The notes under the pieces: model-generated | Told to the model about the DNA's origin: nothing | The model's input: the letters and a program-made list of their open reading frames with translations, nothing else | The model's database searches: none | Shown: piece after piece, positions 47,340 through 58,615 of the stretch | How positions within the stretch are numbered: the first letter of the stretch is position 1 | Layout of the letters: each line of letters starts with the position of its first letter | Origin: Owenia fusiformis | Taxonomy: Eukaryota > Annelida > Polychaeta > Sabellida > Oweniidae | Direction of reading: 5' to 3' | Length of the DNA stretch: 64,000 nucleotides | Assembly: GCA_903813345.2 (NCBI GenBank) | Contig: CAIIXF020000025.1 | Location: forward strand, 62,001-126,000 | Program-made: the position numbers and the translations under genes

Positions 47340-47625
47340 ATCTTTAAGCCTTTGTTTACATATAAAAATAAAATATAATTGATTCCTTACATTTTGGTCA
47401 AACTATACATGTACTAATCCCAGTGATTAAAAGCAAATATTTTTTTTTGATGCCCAAGTTGTTTTCCTAGATTGATCTAGTTGGTAAAGCATACTATAAC
47501 ATGATTTTGGATGTCTATGGTTAGGCATTTCTGTTAATTTTATCCAGTATTTTATGGTTTTGGGCATATAAGTGATACAAAGTGGAAGCTGCTACATTCG
47601 TCTAATGCTGTTGCATCATTTGCTT
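47340..47625 (-). mobile_element. LINE 3' fragment, further copy
   Basis: Repeats the end of the preceding LINE fragment ('tttacatataaaaataaaat', 'gcatactataacatgatttt', 'ttaggcatttctgttaattt') with scattered changes. Another copy lies at 49150-49460. Confidence 0.65.
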
Positions 47626-47959
47626 GTGATTTCACATCTATGTACACTTAATGACCCAAAAAAACCTACAAACGTGTAGATGTTATATTGGAGTCTGAAC
47701 CTCAAGACACAACTTATCATACTTCCGGAGAAGAATGTCCTAGTTCTAGAGCTGATAAAGTTTTTGGTGGCCACCTTGTTTTTTAGTGGCCATTTTGAAT
47801 TTTTTTTTAAATCTTGTCATCTCAATTAGTGGCCATTTTGAATTTTTTTTAAAATCTTGTCATCTCAATTTTAGGAAAACCACTTGTCAGATTTTGTCTG
47901 AATTTGCATTGACAGGGGGTAATATTTGTTGGTGGTGCCAAATGAAAACACTCACCTGT

Positions 47960-48130
47960 ACCATTTTTTCTGAAGGGGCTTTGGGAACTGTTCTGTAATA
48001 TCTCCCATGTCTGATCCAGAATTATTTGTGTCACACTCTGAGTTGATGTTGATTGTTCTTGCTTCTCTTGTTTCAGTCTTTTGTATAATTACTCTAGAAT
48101 AGCCTCTGTAACAGCCTCATTCAAACTTGG
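47960..48130 (-). pseudogene. Exon-like cassette D, copy 1
   Basis: It shares 'tttgggaactgttctgtaat' and the serine-rich stretch of the better copies at 49795 and 51140, but is more decayed. Its strand is opposite to cassettes C and B in the same unit, so D belongs to another gene or to a divergently read one. Confidence 0.4.
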
Positions 48131-48738
48131 CTCTTTTCATTTCTGACTGATTTCCGTTTGGGTGGAGGAGAATGAGATCATATCAACTTGCCCTTGTACT
48201 AGCCTGCTTGCACTTCTTGTTTTTGGTATTGTTTATATGGTTTTCTTGGAATATAGAAGATGGACCTGAGAAATTTGACAACATTATGGTACTACGTTAA
48301 AAGATAGATAGGATATAAACAATTTTGATCAGATGGGTGAAAATAAAGAAATGAATTACGACATAATTATTATTTTATTGTAATTTTATTTTTAGGATTC
48401 AAATGTACCATATTGCCCAAAAGACGCATATTAAAAAGCAGGCTCATAAAAAGTTGTAAGAGATGTAAGTTCTTTATATAATTGTATTTGAAATAATTTT
48501 TGAGCGCTATGATATTTTTGGGTCACACAATATGTCATTGGTTCAGCGGATCTTCAGAGTTTGAAAAATATTTTTGTTCAGGCCAGGGCTGTTTCTAGGA
48601 TACTGTCTTGAACTCCAATTTTGGCGAAACACTAACTTTTGAAATGCTTGTAATTTTTCACATTTGTGGGTAAACCATAGTAATTGACAGATTAGTGTTT
48701 TAGTTTAATTCTTTCTAATATGCAATTTTTCTTTCAAG

Positions 48739-48821
48739 ATGACCATTGTCCTACAAGATAACGTTTATAAAATGACAAAGGTTCTATGGATAGAAAGAAA
48801 TTTGAAGATTGATAAAGAATG
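48739..48821 (+). pseudogene. Exon-like cassette C, plus-strand copy 1 (shortened)
   Basis: It starts after a tttctttcaag acceptor and reads MTIVLQDNVYKMTKVLWIER then NLKIDKEW, ending at a GTAAG donor. The middle-to-end part found in other C copies is absent, so the donor joins directly after KE. Within 20 bp a new tattttgtag acceptor opens cassette B, which makes C and B look like neighbouring exons. Confidence 0.5.
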
Positions 48822-48842
48822 GTAAGATATATATATATTTTT

Positions 48843-49100
48843 ATTTTGTAGTTCTTGCAACTATATACTCAATGATCCCAATACTTTGAAATTATATTAA
48901 TGTATAGATGTTATATTGGAGTCACAAGAAAGGGCACAACTTATCATACCTCTGGAGAAGAATGTTGTGGAAAAAACAGTACTATATGATATTATTAAAT
49001 AAATCAGCCAAGATACAAGGTCCAGTGATTTGGCAATTCCCTTAGTCACCATCTATCCACATGGCAAAGTCAGTAGAATAAAAGAAAGGTTTGTTGCTTC
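48843..49100 (+). pseudogene. Exon-like cassette B, plus-strand copy 2
   Basis: Right after 'tattttgtag' it reads LQLYTLNDPNTLKLY, with later pieces like VILESQERAQLIIP. Frame changes break it in the second half. It shares 'ccatctatccacatggcaaa' with 46840-46860. Confidence 0.45.
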
Positions 49101-49149
49101 CTTTCTATTGTTTAATGCTGCTGCATTATTTGATTGTGATCCCACATCT

Positions 49150-49460
49150 ATGTCTGTACATATCTTTAAGTCTTTGTTTACATATAAAAATAGAATATAA
49201 TTGATTCCTTACATTTTGGTAAAACTATACATGTACTAATCCCAGTGATTAAAAGCAAATATTTTATTTTTGATGCCCAAGCTGTTTTCCCAGATTGACC
49301 TAGTTGGTAAAGCATACTATAACATGATTTTGGATGTCTATGGTTAGGCATTTCTGTTAATTTTATCCAGTATTATATGGTTCTGGGAATATAAGTAATA
49401 CAAAGTGGAAGCTGCTACATTCGTCTAATGCTGTTGCATCATTTGATTGTGATTTCACAT
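49150..49460 (-). mobile_element. LINE 3' fragment, third copy
   Basis: Same text as 47340-47625, at an offset of about 1.8 kb, so it was carried along by the tandem unit duplication. Confidence 0.65.
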
Positions 49461-49794
49461 CTATGTACACTTAATGACCCATTAAAAACCTACAAACGTG
49501 TAGATGTTATATTGGAGTCTGAACCTCAAGACACAACTTATCATACTTTCGGAGGAGAATGTCCTAGTTCTAGAGCTGATTAAGTTTTTGGTGGCCACCT
49601 TGTTTTTTAGTGGCCATTTTGAAGTTTTTTTTAAATCCTGTCATCTCAATTTTAAGAAAACCACTTGTCCGATTTTGTCTGAATTTGCACACATGATACA
49701 GGATATTGAGTTCTAGAGCCGATTAATTTTTGGATGGCCATCTTGTTTTTTGGTGGCCATTTTGACAGGGGAATAATATTTGTTGGTGGTGCCA

Positions 49795-50010
49795 AATGAA
49801 AACACTCACCTGTACCAGCTTTTTCTGCATTTGCTTTTGGGAACTGTTCTGTGATATCTCCCATGTCTGATCCAGAATTATTTGTCACACTCTGAGTTGA
49901 TGTTGATGGTTCTTGTTTGTCTTGTTTCAGTCTTTTGTATAATGACTCTGTAACAGCCTCATTCAAACTTGCCTCTTCATTTCTGACTGATTTCCGTTTG
50001 GGTGGAGGAG
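49795..50010 (-). pseudogene. Exon-like cassette D, copy 2
   Basis: The minus strand reads PPPKRKSVRNEEASLNEAVT (a basic PPKRK cluster like a nuclear localisation signal), then LYKRLKQDKQEPSTSTQSVT and GDITEQFPKANAEKAG. It ends at a GTGAGT donor. Low-complexity Ser/Thr linker character. The family is unknown. A nuclear protein exon is plausible. Confidence 0.5.
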
Positions 50011-50813
50011 AATGAGATCATATCAACTTGCCCTTGTACTAGCCTGTTTGCACTTCTTGTTTTTGGTATTGTTTATGTGGTTTTCTTGGAATATAGAAGA
50101 TGGACCTGAGAAATTTGACATTATGGTACTACGTTAAAAGATAGATAGGACATAAACAATTTTGATCAGATGGGTGAAAATAGAGAAATGAATTACAACA
50201 TAATTATTTTATTGTAATTTTATTTTTATGATTCAAATGTACTATATTACCCAAAGGACACATATTAAAAAACAGGCCCATAAAAAGTGTATTCTGTTCA
50301 AGGGTGCGATTCTGTTCAGCCTGTGGCTTGTTTTCAAATTCATCTACAAGTTCTCATGAGTTCAAATGTGACTTTAGATTTCAGATTTGACCAAGTAAGT
50401 AGGAACATATTGTCATATTAATGCCTTGTTGAATTTTACATTCTTTAGTTTTGTTCTTTCAGGATACGCAGATGTCCCAGATAAAGTGTGTCATAAGTGC
50501 AGCTGATCTGCAGAGTTTGGAAAATAGTGAAGAGATGTTAGTTCTTTATATAATTGTATTTGAAATAATTTTTGAGCGCTATGATATTTTTGGGTCACAC
50601 AATATGTCATTGGTGCAGTGAATCTTCAAGAGTTTGGAAAATATTTTTGTTCAGGCCAGGGCTGTTTCTAGGATACTGTCTTGAACTTCAATTTTGACCA
50701 AACACTAAATTTTGAAACGCTTGCAACTTTTTCACATTTGTGGGTTGAACCATAGTAATTGACAGATCAGTGTTTTAGTTTTATTCATTCTAATATGCAA
50801 TTTTTCTTTCAAG

Positions 50814-50931
50814 ATGACCATTGTCTTGCAAGATAACGTTTATAAAATGACAAAAGTTCTATGGATAGAAAGAAATTTGAAGATTGATAAAGAATACACC
50901 TTCATCCTTAATGGAAACATCATTACAGACG
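50814..50931 (+). pseudogene. Exon-like cassette C, plus-strand copy 2
   Basis: A complete 118-base exon: acceptor tttctttcaag, then MTIVLQDNVYKMTKVLWIER, NLKIDKEYTFILNGNIITD, then a GTAAG donor. The frame is open throughout. It is the best-preserved C cassette in the window. It may start a protein, as the ATG directly follows the acceptor, but an internal Met is equally possible. Confidence 0.55.
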
Positions 50932-51139
50932 GTAAGATAGAGATTTGAAAATGTAAAATAAAAATTAATTCAAAGATGAATTAGTTGCCAGTAGTAATAA
51001 TAATAATCAACTTCACCACACATGGTGGTTGATGCTTGTTCTTTTTTTTAACGTAATTGTGAAAACATACTTCCCACCTGCTCTATCGGGGAAATAATAA
51101 AGTGAGAAGTATAATTTTTTGGTGTGTCAAGAGCCACGC

Positions 51140-51330
51140 TTTTGGGAACTGTTCTGTAATATCTCCCATGTCTGATCCAGAATTATTTGTCACACTCTGA
51201 GTTGATGTTGATGGTTCTTGTTTGTCTTGTTTTAGTCTTTTGTATAATGACTCTAGAATAGCCTCTGTAACAGCCTCATTCAAACTTGCCTCTTTTCATT
51301 TCTGACTGATTTCCGTTTGGATGGAGGAGA
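51140..51330 (-). pseudogene. Exon-like cassette D, copy 3
   Basis: Same sequence as 49795-50010 (KRLKQDKQEPSTSTQSVTNN, then SGSDMGDITEQFPKA), with three more residues (ILE) near the start. It then diverges where copy 2 has its GTGAGT donor. The duplicated unit boundary falls there. Confidence 0.45.
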
Positions 51331-51945
51331 ATGAGATCATATCAACTTCCCTTTGTACTAGCCTACTTGCACTTCTTGTTTTTGGTATTGTTTATATGGT
51401 TTTCTTGGAATATAGAAGATGGACCTGAGAAATTTGACAACATTATGGTACTACATTAAAAAATAGATAGGACATAAACAATTTTGATCAGATGGGTGAA
51501 AATAGAGAAATGAATTACAACATAATTATTTTATTGTAATTTTTTTATTTTTATGATTCAAATGTACTATATTACCCCAAGGACACATATTAAAAAACTG
51601 GCCCATAAAAAGTGTATTCTGTTCAAGGGTGTGATTCTGTTCACCCTGTGGCTTGTTTTCAAATTCATCTACAAGTTCTCATGAGTTCAAATGTGACTTT
51701 AGATTTCAGATTTGACCAAGTAAGTAGGAACATATTGTCATATTAATGCCTTGTTGAATTTTACGTTCTTTAGTTTTGTTCTTTCAGGATACGCAAATGT
51801 CCCAGATAAAGTGTGTCATAAGTGCAGCTGATCTGCAGAGTTTGGAAAATAGTGAAGAGATGTTAGTTCTTTATATAATTGTATTTAAAAATAACAGATA
51901 AGTGTTTTAATTTTATTCTTTCTAATATGCAATTTTTCTTTCAAG

Positions 51946-52082
51946 ATGACCATTGTCTTGCAAGATGACCATTGTCTTGCAAGATAACATTTATAAAATG
52001 ACAAAGGTTCTATGGATAGAAAGAAATTTGAAGATTGATAAAGAATACACCTTCATCCTTAATGGAAACATCATTACAGATG
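51946..52082 (+). pseudogene. Exon-like cassette C, plus-strand copy 3
   Basis: Like 50814-50931 but with a 19-bp tandem copy of its start ('aagatgaccattgtcttgc' twice), which shifts the frame. It is followed by the same GTAAG donor. Confidence 0.5.
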
Positions 52083-52289
52083 GTAAGATAGAGATTTGAA
52101 AATGTAAAATAAAAATTAATTCAAAGATGAATTAGTTGCCAGTAGTAATAATAATAATCAACTTCACCACACATGGTGGTTGATGCTTGTTCTTTTTTTA
52201 ACGTAATTGTGAAAACATACTTCCCGCCTGCTCTATAGGGGAAATAATAAAGTGAGAAGTATAATTTTTTGGTGTGTCAAGAGCCATCC

Positions 52290-53080
52290 TGTGGCCATCT
52301 ATTTTGATTTATTGTTTTTATATAAAAACATTACATAATATTAAACAAATTAACAATAGTATAAATTCGTTTACATTGTCTTACATAATTGTATAAAGTA
52401 TTACATAATCTTACATAATGTTTGAAATGGACGCTAAAAAGCCTCTGGCTTAGTTATGAATTATCATGTTAGTGTGACCAAAGACCATGAAAAACACATG
52501 AACATTAATTTTTTTCTTAAGGCATGTGCCATTTGTGGAGAAAAATTAGCTATAAGAGTTTGAAAAGACAATGAATTTGTTTCCGGCGAGTTACGAGAAT
52601 TAGTCTTATTATTCTTCTAATATGCAAATGTTTTTAACTTTAAAGATTGGCCATCAGCTCAAACTCCAGGGAGTTTAAAATTTCGGTCACTATACCCTTG
52701 CTAAAACTAATTCGTTGCTAGCTATGTGTTTATACTGTATACAAGAACCATAAACTTTCCAGGCCAACTGCTCTGGGAAAGATATTATTCTTTAATTATT
52801 GTCAAACGTACTAGATTCCAGGGCAACTGCTCTGAAAACACCATTTGTTAATTTGATGTTATATTCTAATAAATGATAAAAGGGACTCTCATCTGGTATC
52901 AACCAATTCAATCATACTTGAATTTCCTTGCCCACTTTTTTCAAGAGTGCATGCATGTGCCAACCGTGTAATTTAAATTATGAGTCATAAATCATGATTC
53001 GATAGTGATAAGTTGATAGCTTGGGCAACACCTCAGGCTATTTATGAATTACATTGCCGAATTAATTTGAGGTCTTATGT
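52290..53080. other. No gene recognised
   Basis: AT-rich DNA. 'ccagg(c/g)caactgctctg' occurs twice (about 52760 and 52818). Part of this may be the 3' end of DIRS fossil C. Confidence 0.4.
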
Positions 53081-53085
53081 ATTTT

Positions 53086-55900
53086 TTAAAACTGTTTGAT
53101 GCCCTTCTCCCTAGGTGTATTATTTGCTGCCCTTCTCCCTAGGTGTATTATTTGCTGATCCCTTAGACCTTTGTTTATACACGCGCGAGTAGCCGAACCA
53201 ATTCTGAAGGAATGTGTCTTATAAAATTTTGTATTAAGATTCATGAATGTCAGGGCTTTTCTTAACCATTTGCTGAAGCTGTCTCTGTGGACTTGTGTTG
53301 TGTTTGATTGCAAAAACAGCGGGCCTTCTGACATACCCCTCAAATTGAGGTAATTTTTTTTAAGAAGTGAGACAGGGCAATATTTAGGAATGCTTCCTTT
53401 TTCAACTTGTATGCTATGCGATTTACCTGGTATACTATGTTTATATTTTTTGAAAGTGAATTCAAAAGCGCTTATTTTGGAACGTTCTCTTATGAATTTG
53501 TCATTATCTAATTGAATCAGATTTTGGTTACTTGAACCACCTTTTATTTCCCCTATTCTTAAGAAACAATGAAATGCCATAGCAAACATTGCTTTGGACA
53601 TTGTTTGCAAATAGGGATTTGATGGAATGATACAATTTAATGAATCGATAAGGCCATTCAAGATTGGTAGGGTTATTGGAAGTCTAGAGTCAATACATGG
53701 TTGTTTTTTCCTTAGGCCTAACAATGTTTTTTGAACGATGAAAGCATCGCTGGGTGTTCTATCATGTTGCAATTTGTGAATGTAACTCAAGGCGCTAATG
53801 TATGGTGTAATAGTAGAAGGTTTGAGATCTTTGAAGTTGAGATACGATATGAATAAAAGCACATCAGAGACATGACAGGGGAGCATCGGGATGTAAAATT
53901 TATATGAGTCATTAAATTGTTCATCCCATTTCAAGGCTGTCTTGTAAGCCACCCTTGAAGTTGGTTCCAAGGCAGCTTCTAGAATCCCCAAAAAATTTTG
54001 TTGCAGCTGTCGACTGGTAGGTTTGGTACATTTATTCCCTGTAAGTTAATAATTACATGGTGGTGTAATAGTTTAATTTTTGTAACTTGACCTCTGGATA
54101 AACTATCTGCTGATGTATTTAATGTTCCTGCCACATGTTTTGCACTGAATGGTATATTAAATGAGAGACAAGACAGAACCAATCTTTTGATGAGGGCCAT
54201 TATATATCCATCCTTTGACGTTTGTTTATTGATGATATATGTCACTGCTTCATTATCTGTGTAGAACAAGACATTTTTTTGTTTCTGAAAGAGTTTCCCC
54301 ACAAGTCTATTGCTAAAACTTTCGGATAAAGTTCAAGTATGGTAATGTGAATTTTTTTCCAGTGAGAATTACAAACTCCGTGGAAATAATTGTTTTGATA
54401 CAATGCGCCATAGCCCAAACCTGAGCTATCAGTGAAAAGTTTTAAAGTGTCGTAGGAGGTCCAATCGGGTGACTTAATGATTTCCCTCCCATTGAATTGG
54501 TTAAGAAATAAATTCCACATTTTCAAATCTTGCTTTGCTTCATTTTTCAGACGGATATGATAATGTTTGTTGGATATTCCCCTCGTCGAATCTATCATTC
54601 TCCTCAAGAAAGCTCTACCAGGGCATGCAAAAAATGAGGAGGCCTATGATTTCTTGCAATTACTTTAATTTAAGCTTATCTCTATATGCATATTTGTCTC
54701 TATCAAAGTATGACATTTATGAAGTTTTTTCTAATAGCAATCTGGCTTCCATTGATGCAGTGTCTAATTCGATGCCCAAAAAGTGAGGCAATTTATTGGT
54801 TCGGCAGATTTTTTTCTATAGATCATGAAATGCGTATGTCATTGCATATAGCCTGAAATTTTTGAAGGTACACTCGACCTTCTTGTTTTTGACACTACCA
54901 GGAAATCATCTAAGTAATGCAAGATATTTTGTGTTTCAAGTTGTTTTTTCATTATCCATTCCATGCATGAACTGAGTTTTTCAAATACAGCGCAACTACT
55001 AACGCAACCTTCTGGTAAAACTTTTTGATAGTAAAAATTACCCTCAAACTCAAAACCTAGTAATGGATAATTGTCTTCATGTAAAGGAATGATTCTGAAT
55101 GCGGAACAAATTTTGATTTTTATTAAAAAAACATTTTATACCCATTTCCGAAATTATTTTGATTGCTTCAGATATGTTTGAGTAATTGACGGATCGCAAT
55201 TCAGCTGGAATTCCATTGTAAATAGAAGAGCCTTTCGGATATGAAAGATCATGAATTATCTAAATTCGCCAGGGGTCTTTTTGGGGATTACTGACAATGG
55301 AGATCTGACAAAATACTTATCAAATGGTGGATCAAACTGGGGAGGTGAAATTCTGTTTGTTTGAATTTCAGATTTAACTTTCTCCTTAACAATGTAGTGA
55401 TTGATTATGGCCGACTTAAAATTAGTTGAACGCCTCGATTCTCTTTCATCAAAATAACCAATACTGAAACCGTTGCTGAAACCATTTAATAGGTAGCTAG
55501 ACAGAAATGCCTGGTATCCCTCGTTTAAGTTTGATAATCTATTATTATTATTAATGATTATTGGTGTTGGCATTGTGATTTGAGTTTTGACCCTTGTTAC
55601 TTGGAGTTTGAAAATTGAAGGACGAGTGCTGGGGTCAAAAATTCTTATTACGCTTCAAGTCTGGATGGTTTGCAGAGGGACTATTACACTTAAAGCAATA
55701 GTGGTGGAATTTGCATTCAGATTTTTTGAAGTTTGGCCTAATTGGAATTTATAACAAAATCCTTTGGGGATGTTTGATTTTGACTTGCTATTGCTTGGGT
55801 ATTGAGAGTTATTGTGCTTGTTATTTTGCTGTTTGCTTTCCCTCGAGGGAAGTAAAAATGAATAACGTGGGATGGGGTTGGTCCCAGGGTAAATTTCCTC
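53086..55900 (-). mobile_element. DIRS-like tyrosine-recombinase retroelement fossil C
   Basis: Treated as a fossil. Minus-strand parts are: a gag remnant with a Cys-rich cluster (about 55620-55900); reverse transcriptase (about 54640-55573, including SPLSVIPKKTPGEFR); RNase H-like with FYTDNEAVTYIINK (about 53979-54640); and a tyrosine recombinase with FLRIGEI and HSFRIGSA (53086-53991). The recombinase frame of about 300 residues is long and mostly open, so this copy looks younger than A or E. It is broken in a handful of places in RT and gag. It is close to fossils B and D. Confidence 0.88.
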
Positions 55901-56004
55901 GGATTTCCATTTTTATATTAGCATCTAGTAACTCAATATTATTCTGGAGATGTCCAATTTTTGCCAACATTGACATACATAGTGTCCAGAAAGTAAAGAT
56001 ACAA

Positions 56005-56780
56005 ATGATCTAATTTCATTAGATTTACTTGTTGTGAGATGAAATTGCTACATATTGTAGAATGACATTGTAAAAATATATCTTGCAACTGTCATGCATC
56101 AAATTATATACCACAACAGCAAAAGGACTAGTACTGTAACATTATTTAATCATTTGACATTACTATTGTTATACTGTTATATATTTTCCACCTTTATCTT
56201 AACATTCTTGGTGCATATTGACTGGAGATTCAAAGACCTGACAAAACCTTTGCTGTCAGTCTCTAAGATTGCTGATAACATTGGCTTCAAGCCGAGTCTC
56301 ATTTTTATGTTGAACTTCTCACAAATATTACTTTAACATATTCATTAATGTAGAAGTCCAATGGGACATTATCAGGGAAATATGGGCCATTGTAAAAAAA
56401 GGTTAATGTCAAGACATTCAATTGTAAGATTTTTTTCTTTGCTTTGTGCATTGGAGCATTGACTGTGGAGGTGCTCTATTGACTTTCCTATTAATCAAGG
56501 GACCTCTTTTCTAAGCACTTATATACTCTTTTTCTTTGATTATACTTGTGACATTACATAGTTCTGATATGTATCAATGATATCTTTATACTAAAGAGAA
56601 TACTATGGCAGCAACAATACAGTATTGAACAAAACAAAAAACTGATAAGAAATACAATAATAAACCCTATTTCAAATATATTTTAGCAATTTATCACAAT
56701 TTAGCAATATCCTTGAACTACTTCGCATACCCCTCACCACCGTAACCATGACAACCATAACTTTAACACATTTAGACTAT
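56005..56780. other. No gene recognised
   Basis: Short frames only. The 3' end of the locus 2 transposase relic may extend here, but I find none of the blocks that locus 1 keeps (YHGKS, GEQG). Confidence 0.4.
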
Positions 56781-56783
56781 ATG

Positions 56784-57600
56784 TTATAAAAGTTGGTAGA
56801 TGTATTGTAATGTAGTTCCTCTACCATCTGTAGCGATTTCATTACAAAAAACTAAATATCTTAAAATTAGAGTATTTGTTTCTTTACTTTCCGTACACCC
56901 TGTATATGTTGACTTGTCTTTTTCACAACTATTGAACTTACTGTCATTAAGTTTCAGTGCCAGATGTGAGTTAGAAGCCAAACGATAAGCTAGCTCCAAG
57001 TCTATGTGGTAGCAATCTATCTCAAGTAAATCATGATGTTTTTTTAACCACCCCAAGCAGGATATGGAGCCAAAGTGGACATACCTGAGATAATGGCACA
57101 TTCCATAAATTTACTTTTCCTTTATCTTCAAATTGTTTGTTGGTACACTCGGCTACACAGCGATTTTTTCAAGGACATTGAATTGCATCGGATGTGCAAA
57201 GGCAAAACAAGCAGCAGTGTTTTCCCTTTGCTCCTTATATACCATACAGGTCAGCCCCCATTGTGTAATTATCACATACAAATAGTCGAACAGTTTTGTT
57301 TTTCCATTTGATACTCTGGATTTTCACTATCACTATTTCAGGACTGAGTATATCAAATATTGGTTGTGTGTTGCAATAATAGTTCTTCATTGGAGATATT
57401 GCAACAGCTATAGTGTTTGATTTGGCATTAGGATTTTTAAAGTTACACACTTGTGCTGTAACCTTGAATGACCCTTTACCAGAATTTGTCCTAGCTTTTA
57501 TCCATATTTCCTCATCAATGTTCCTTCTCAGCATATCTCTCTTGTCATAATCATCAAGTAAGTCGCAGAGAAATCTACTCAGATTATTAACATAACGAGA
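56784..57600 (-). pseudogene. DDE transposase relic, catalytic-like region (locus 2)
   Basis: Minus-strand order: YVNNLSRFLCDLLDDYDKRD, then EEIWIKARTNSGKGSFKVTA and KNPNAKSNTIAVAI. Next is VRLFVCDNYTMGADLYGI and, past a stop, GAKGKHCCLFCLC. Then come VCPLWLHILLGVVKKHHDLL and EIDCYHIDLELAYRLA. An aspartate (CDNYTM) followed about 20 residues later by C-x-x-C matches the second acidic residue and zinc pair seen in RAG1/Transib and other DDE superfamilies. The usual first acidic residue reads as asparagine (RTNSGKG). The relic ends near 56784 without the C-terminal blocks. Confidence 0.65.
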
Positions 57601-57639
57601 GGTTTACTTTTTTGTAACAAAATCATTGACGCTTGATGC

Positions 57640-58330
57640 GGATTTATCATCCTTCACCTTAGCTTGGATATTCTTCACCTGGATATCAGTTTTGTTTTTT
57701 AATTGACTGTTTAGTTCTCTCCTGACTGTCTTCTAAGCTGCTAATCCAACTCCATGTTTAGCAAGCTGACGACATTGTATATTTATTGTCAGTGAGATCT
57801 AATGAAAATTTTAATGCCAGGGAATCTGCAGCATTTATAGTCACTTCTTTAGTAACCTTTTGCATCATCTTTTATTTAATATTGTCATCTAATGACTTTA
57901 TTTCTATGGTGTGCTGGTGAACGTCTTCATTGCCAGTTACTACACTTACTTACTGATTTTCTGTAAGTTTCAACATATTTCATCCTTTTTGGCATGATTT
58001 TTCAGAAGCTACATCACTGCCTATTTTGGGTTGAGGAGCATATACCATTTTAAATCTCTTGCTCTTTGTGTTGCATGCTACTGACATTTTATCTTTAGAC
58101 TGAAATAACTGTCTTTTTTATAACCAAGCTGCTTGCTTCTATCGCTTCTTTAGAAGCAGGTGAGAAGTTTCCTATTCTTTTCATCAATGAGAGTTACCTT
58201 TCAATTCTACCACAGGTGAAGTTCCTATTTCAAAAAAGATCATTTGCAGTTGAAATAGATGTGTCAATGTTGAATGATTCCAGAGTTTTTGTACATTTAG
58301 GGGTGCTATAATTAATGTTATTTAAGACTT
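57640..58330 (-). pseudogene. DDE transposase relic, middle region (locus 2)
   Basis: Minus-strand pieces in changing frames: DKMSVACNTKSKRFKMVYAP, then INAADSLALKFSLDLTDNKY (about 57750-57850), then IQVKNIQAKVKDDKSASSVN. The ALKF-x-LDLT-x-NKY segment is a good match to the text I recall before the first acidic residue in this transposase-like family. It is much decayed and links the Cys-rich N-terminus (58616-59097) to the catalytic part. Confidence 0.5.
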
Positions 58331-58615
58331 TTTCAATGCCCTAACAGAAAGCTTGGAATTAGTACATAATAGGATTTTATTAGTACTGATGCCCTTTTAG
58401 GGCCAAACACACATCCGATATACAATTTTCAATAACAGTAAATATACCAATAAAGTAAAGAAAATAGGATTATATTCTTCAAATGATAATTATAAAATAA
58501 TAATAAAAATGATAATTATAAAATAAAGATGATTCATTCACAGTTGAAATAGATGTGTCAATGTTGAATGATTCCAGAGTTTTTGTACATTTAGGGGTGC
58601 TATAATTAATGTTAT

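Larger units (their letters stand above)
47640..52286. repeat. Three tandem units of 1.2-1.8 kb built from cassettes B, C and D
   Basis: Units are about 47640-49480, 49470-51134 and 51134-52286. Each carries cassette D on the minus strand and cassette C on the plus strand, with the shared spacer 'attttgatcagatgggtg' (48319, 50159, 51480). Units 2 and 3 both have 'gtgtattctgttcaagggtg' and end with the same 147-bp text ending 'ggtgtgtcaagagcca'. The first unit also has a cassette B and a LINE end. The C-containing parts match 6.5-9.0 kb in inverted orientation. Confidence 0.8.

Noticed and set aside
53086-53991. Host or phage integrase gene
   Set aside because: It sits directly downstream of RT and RNase H parts on the same strand, so it is the recombinase of a DIRS-like fossil.
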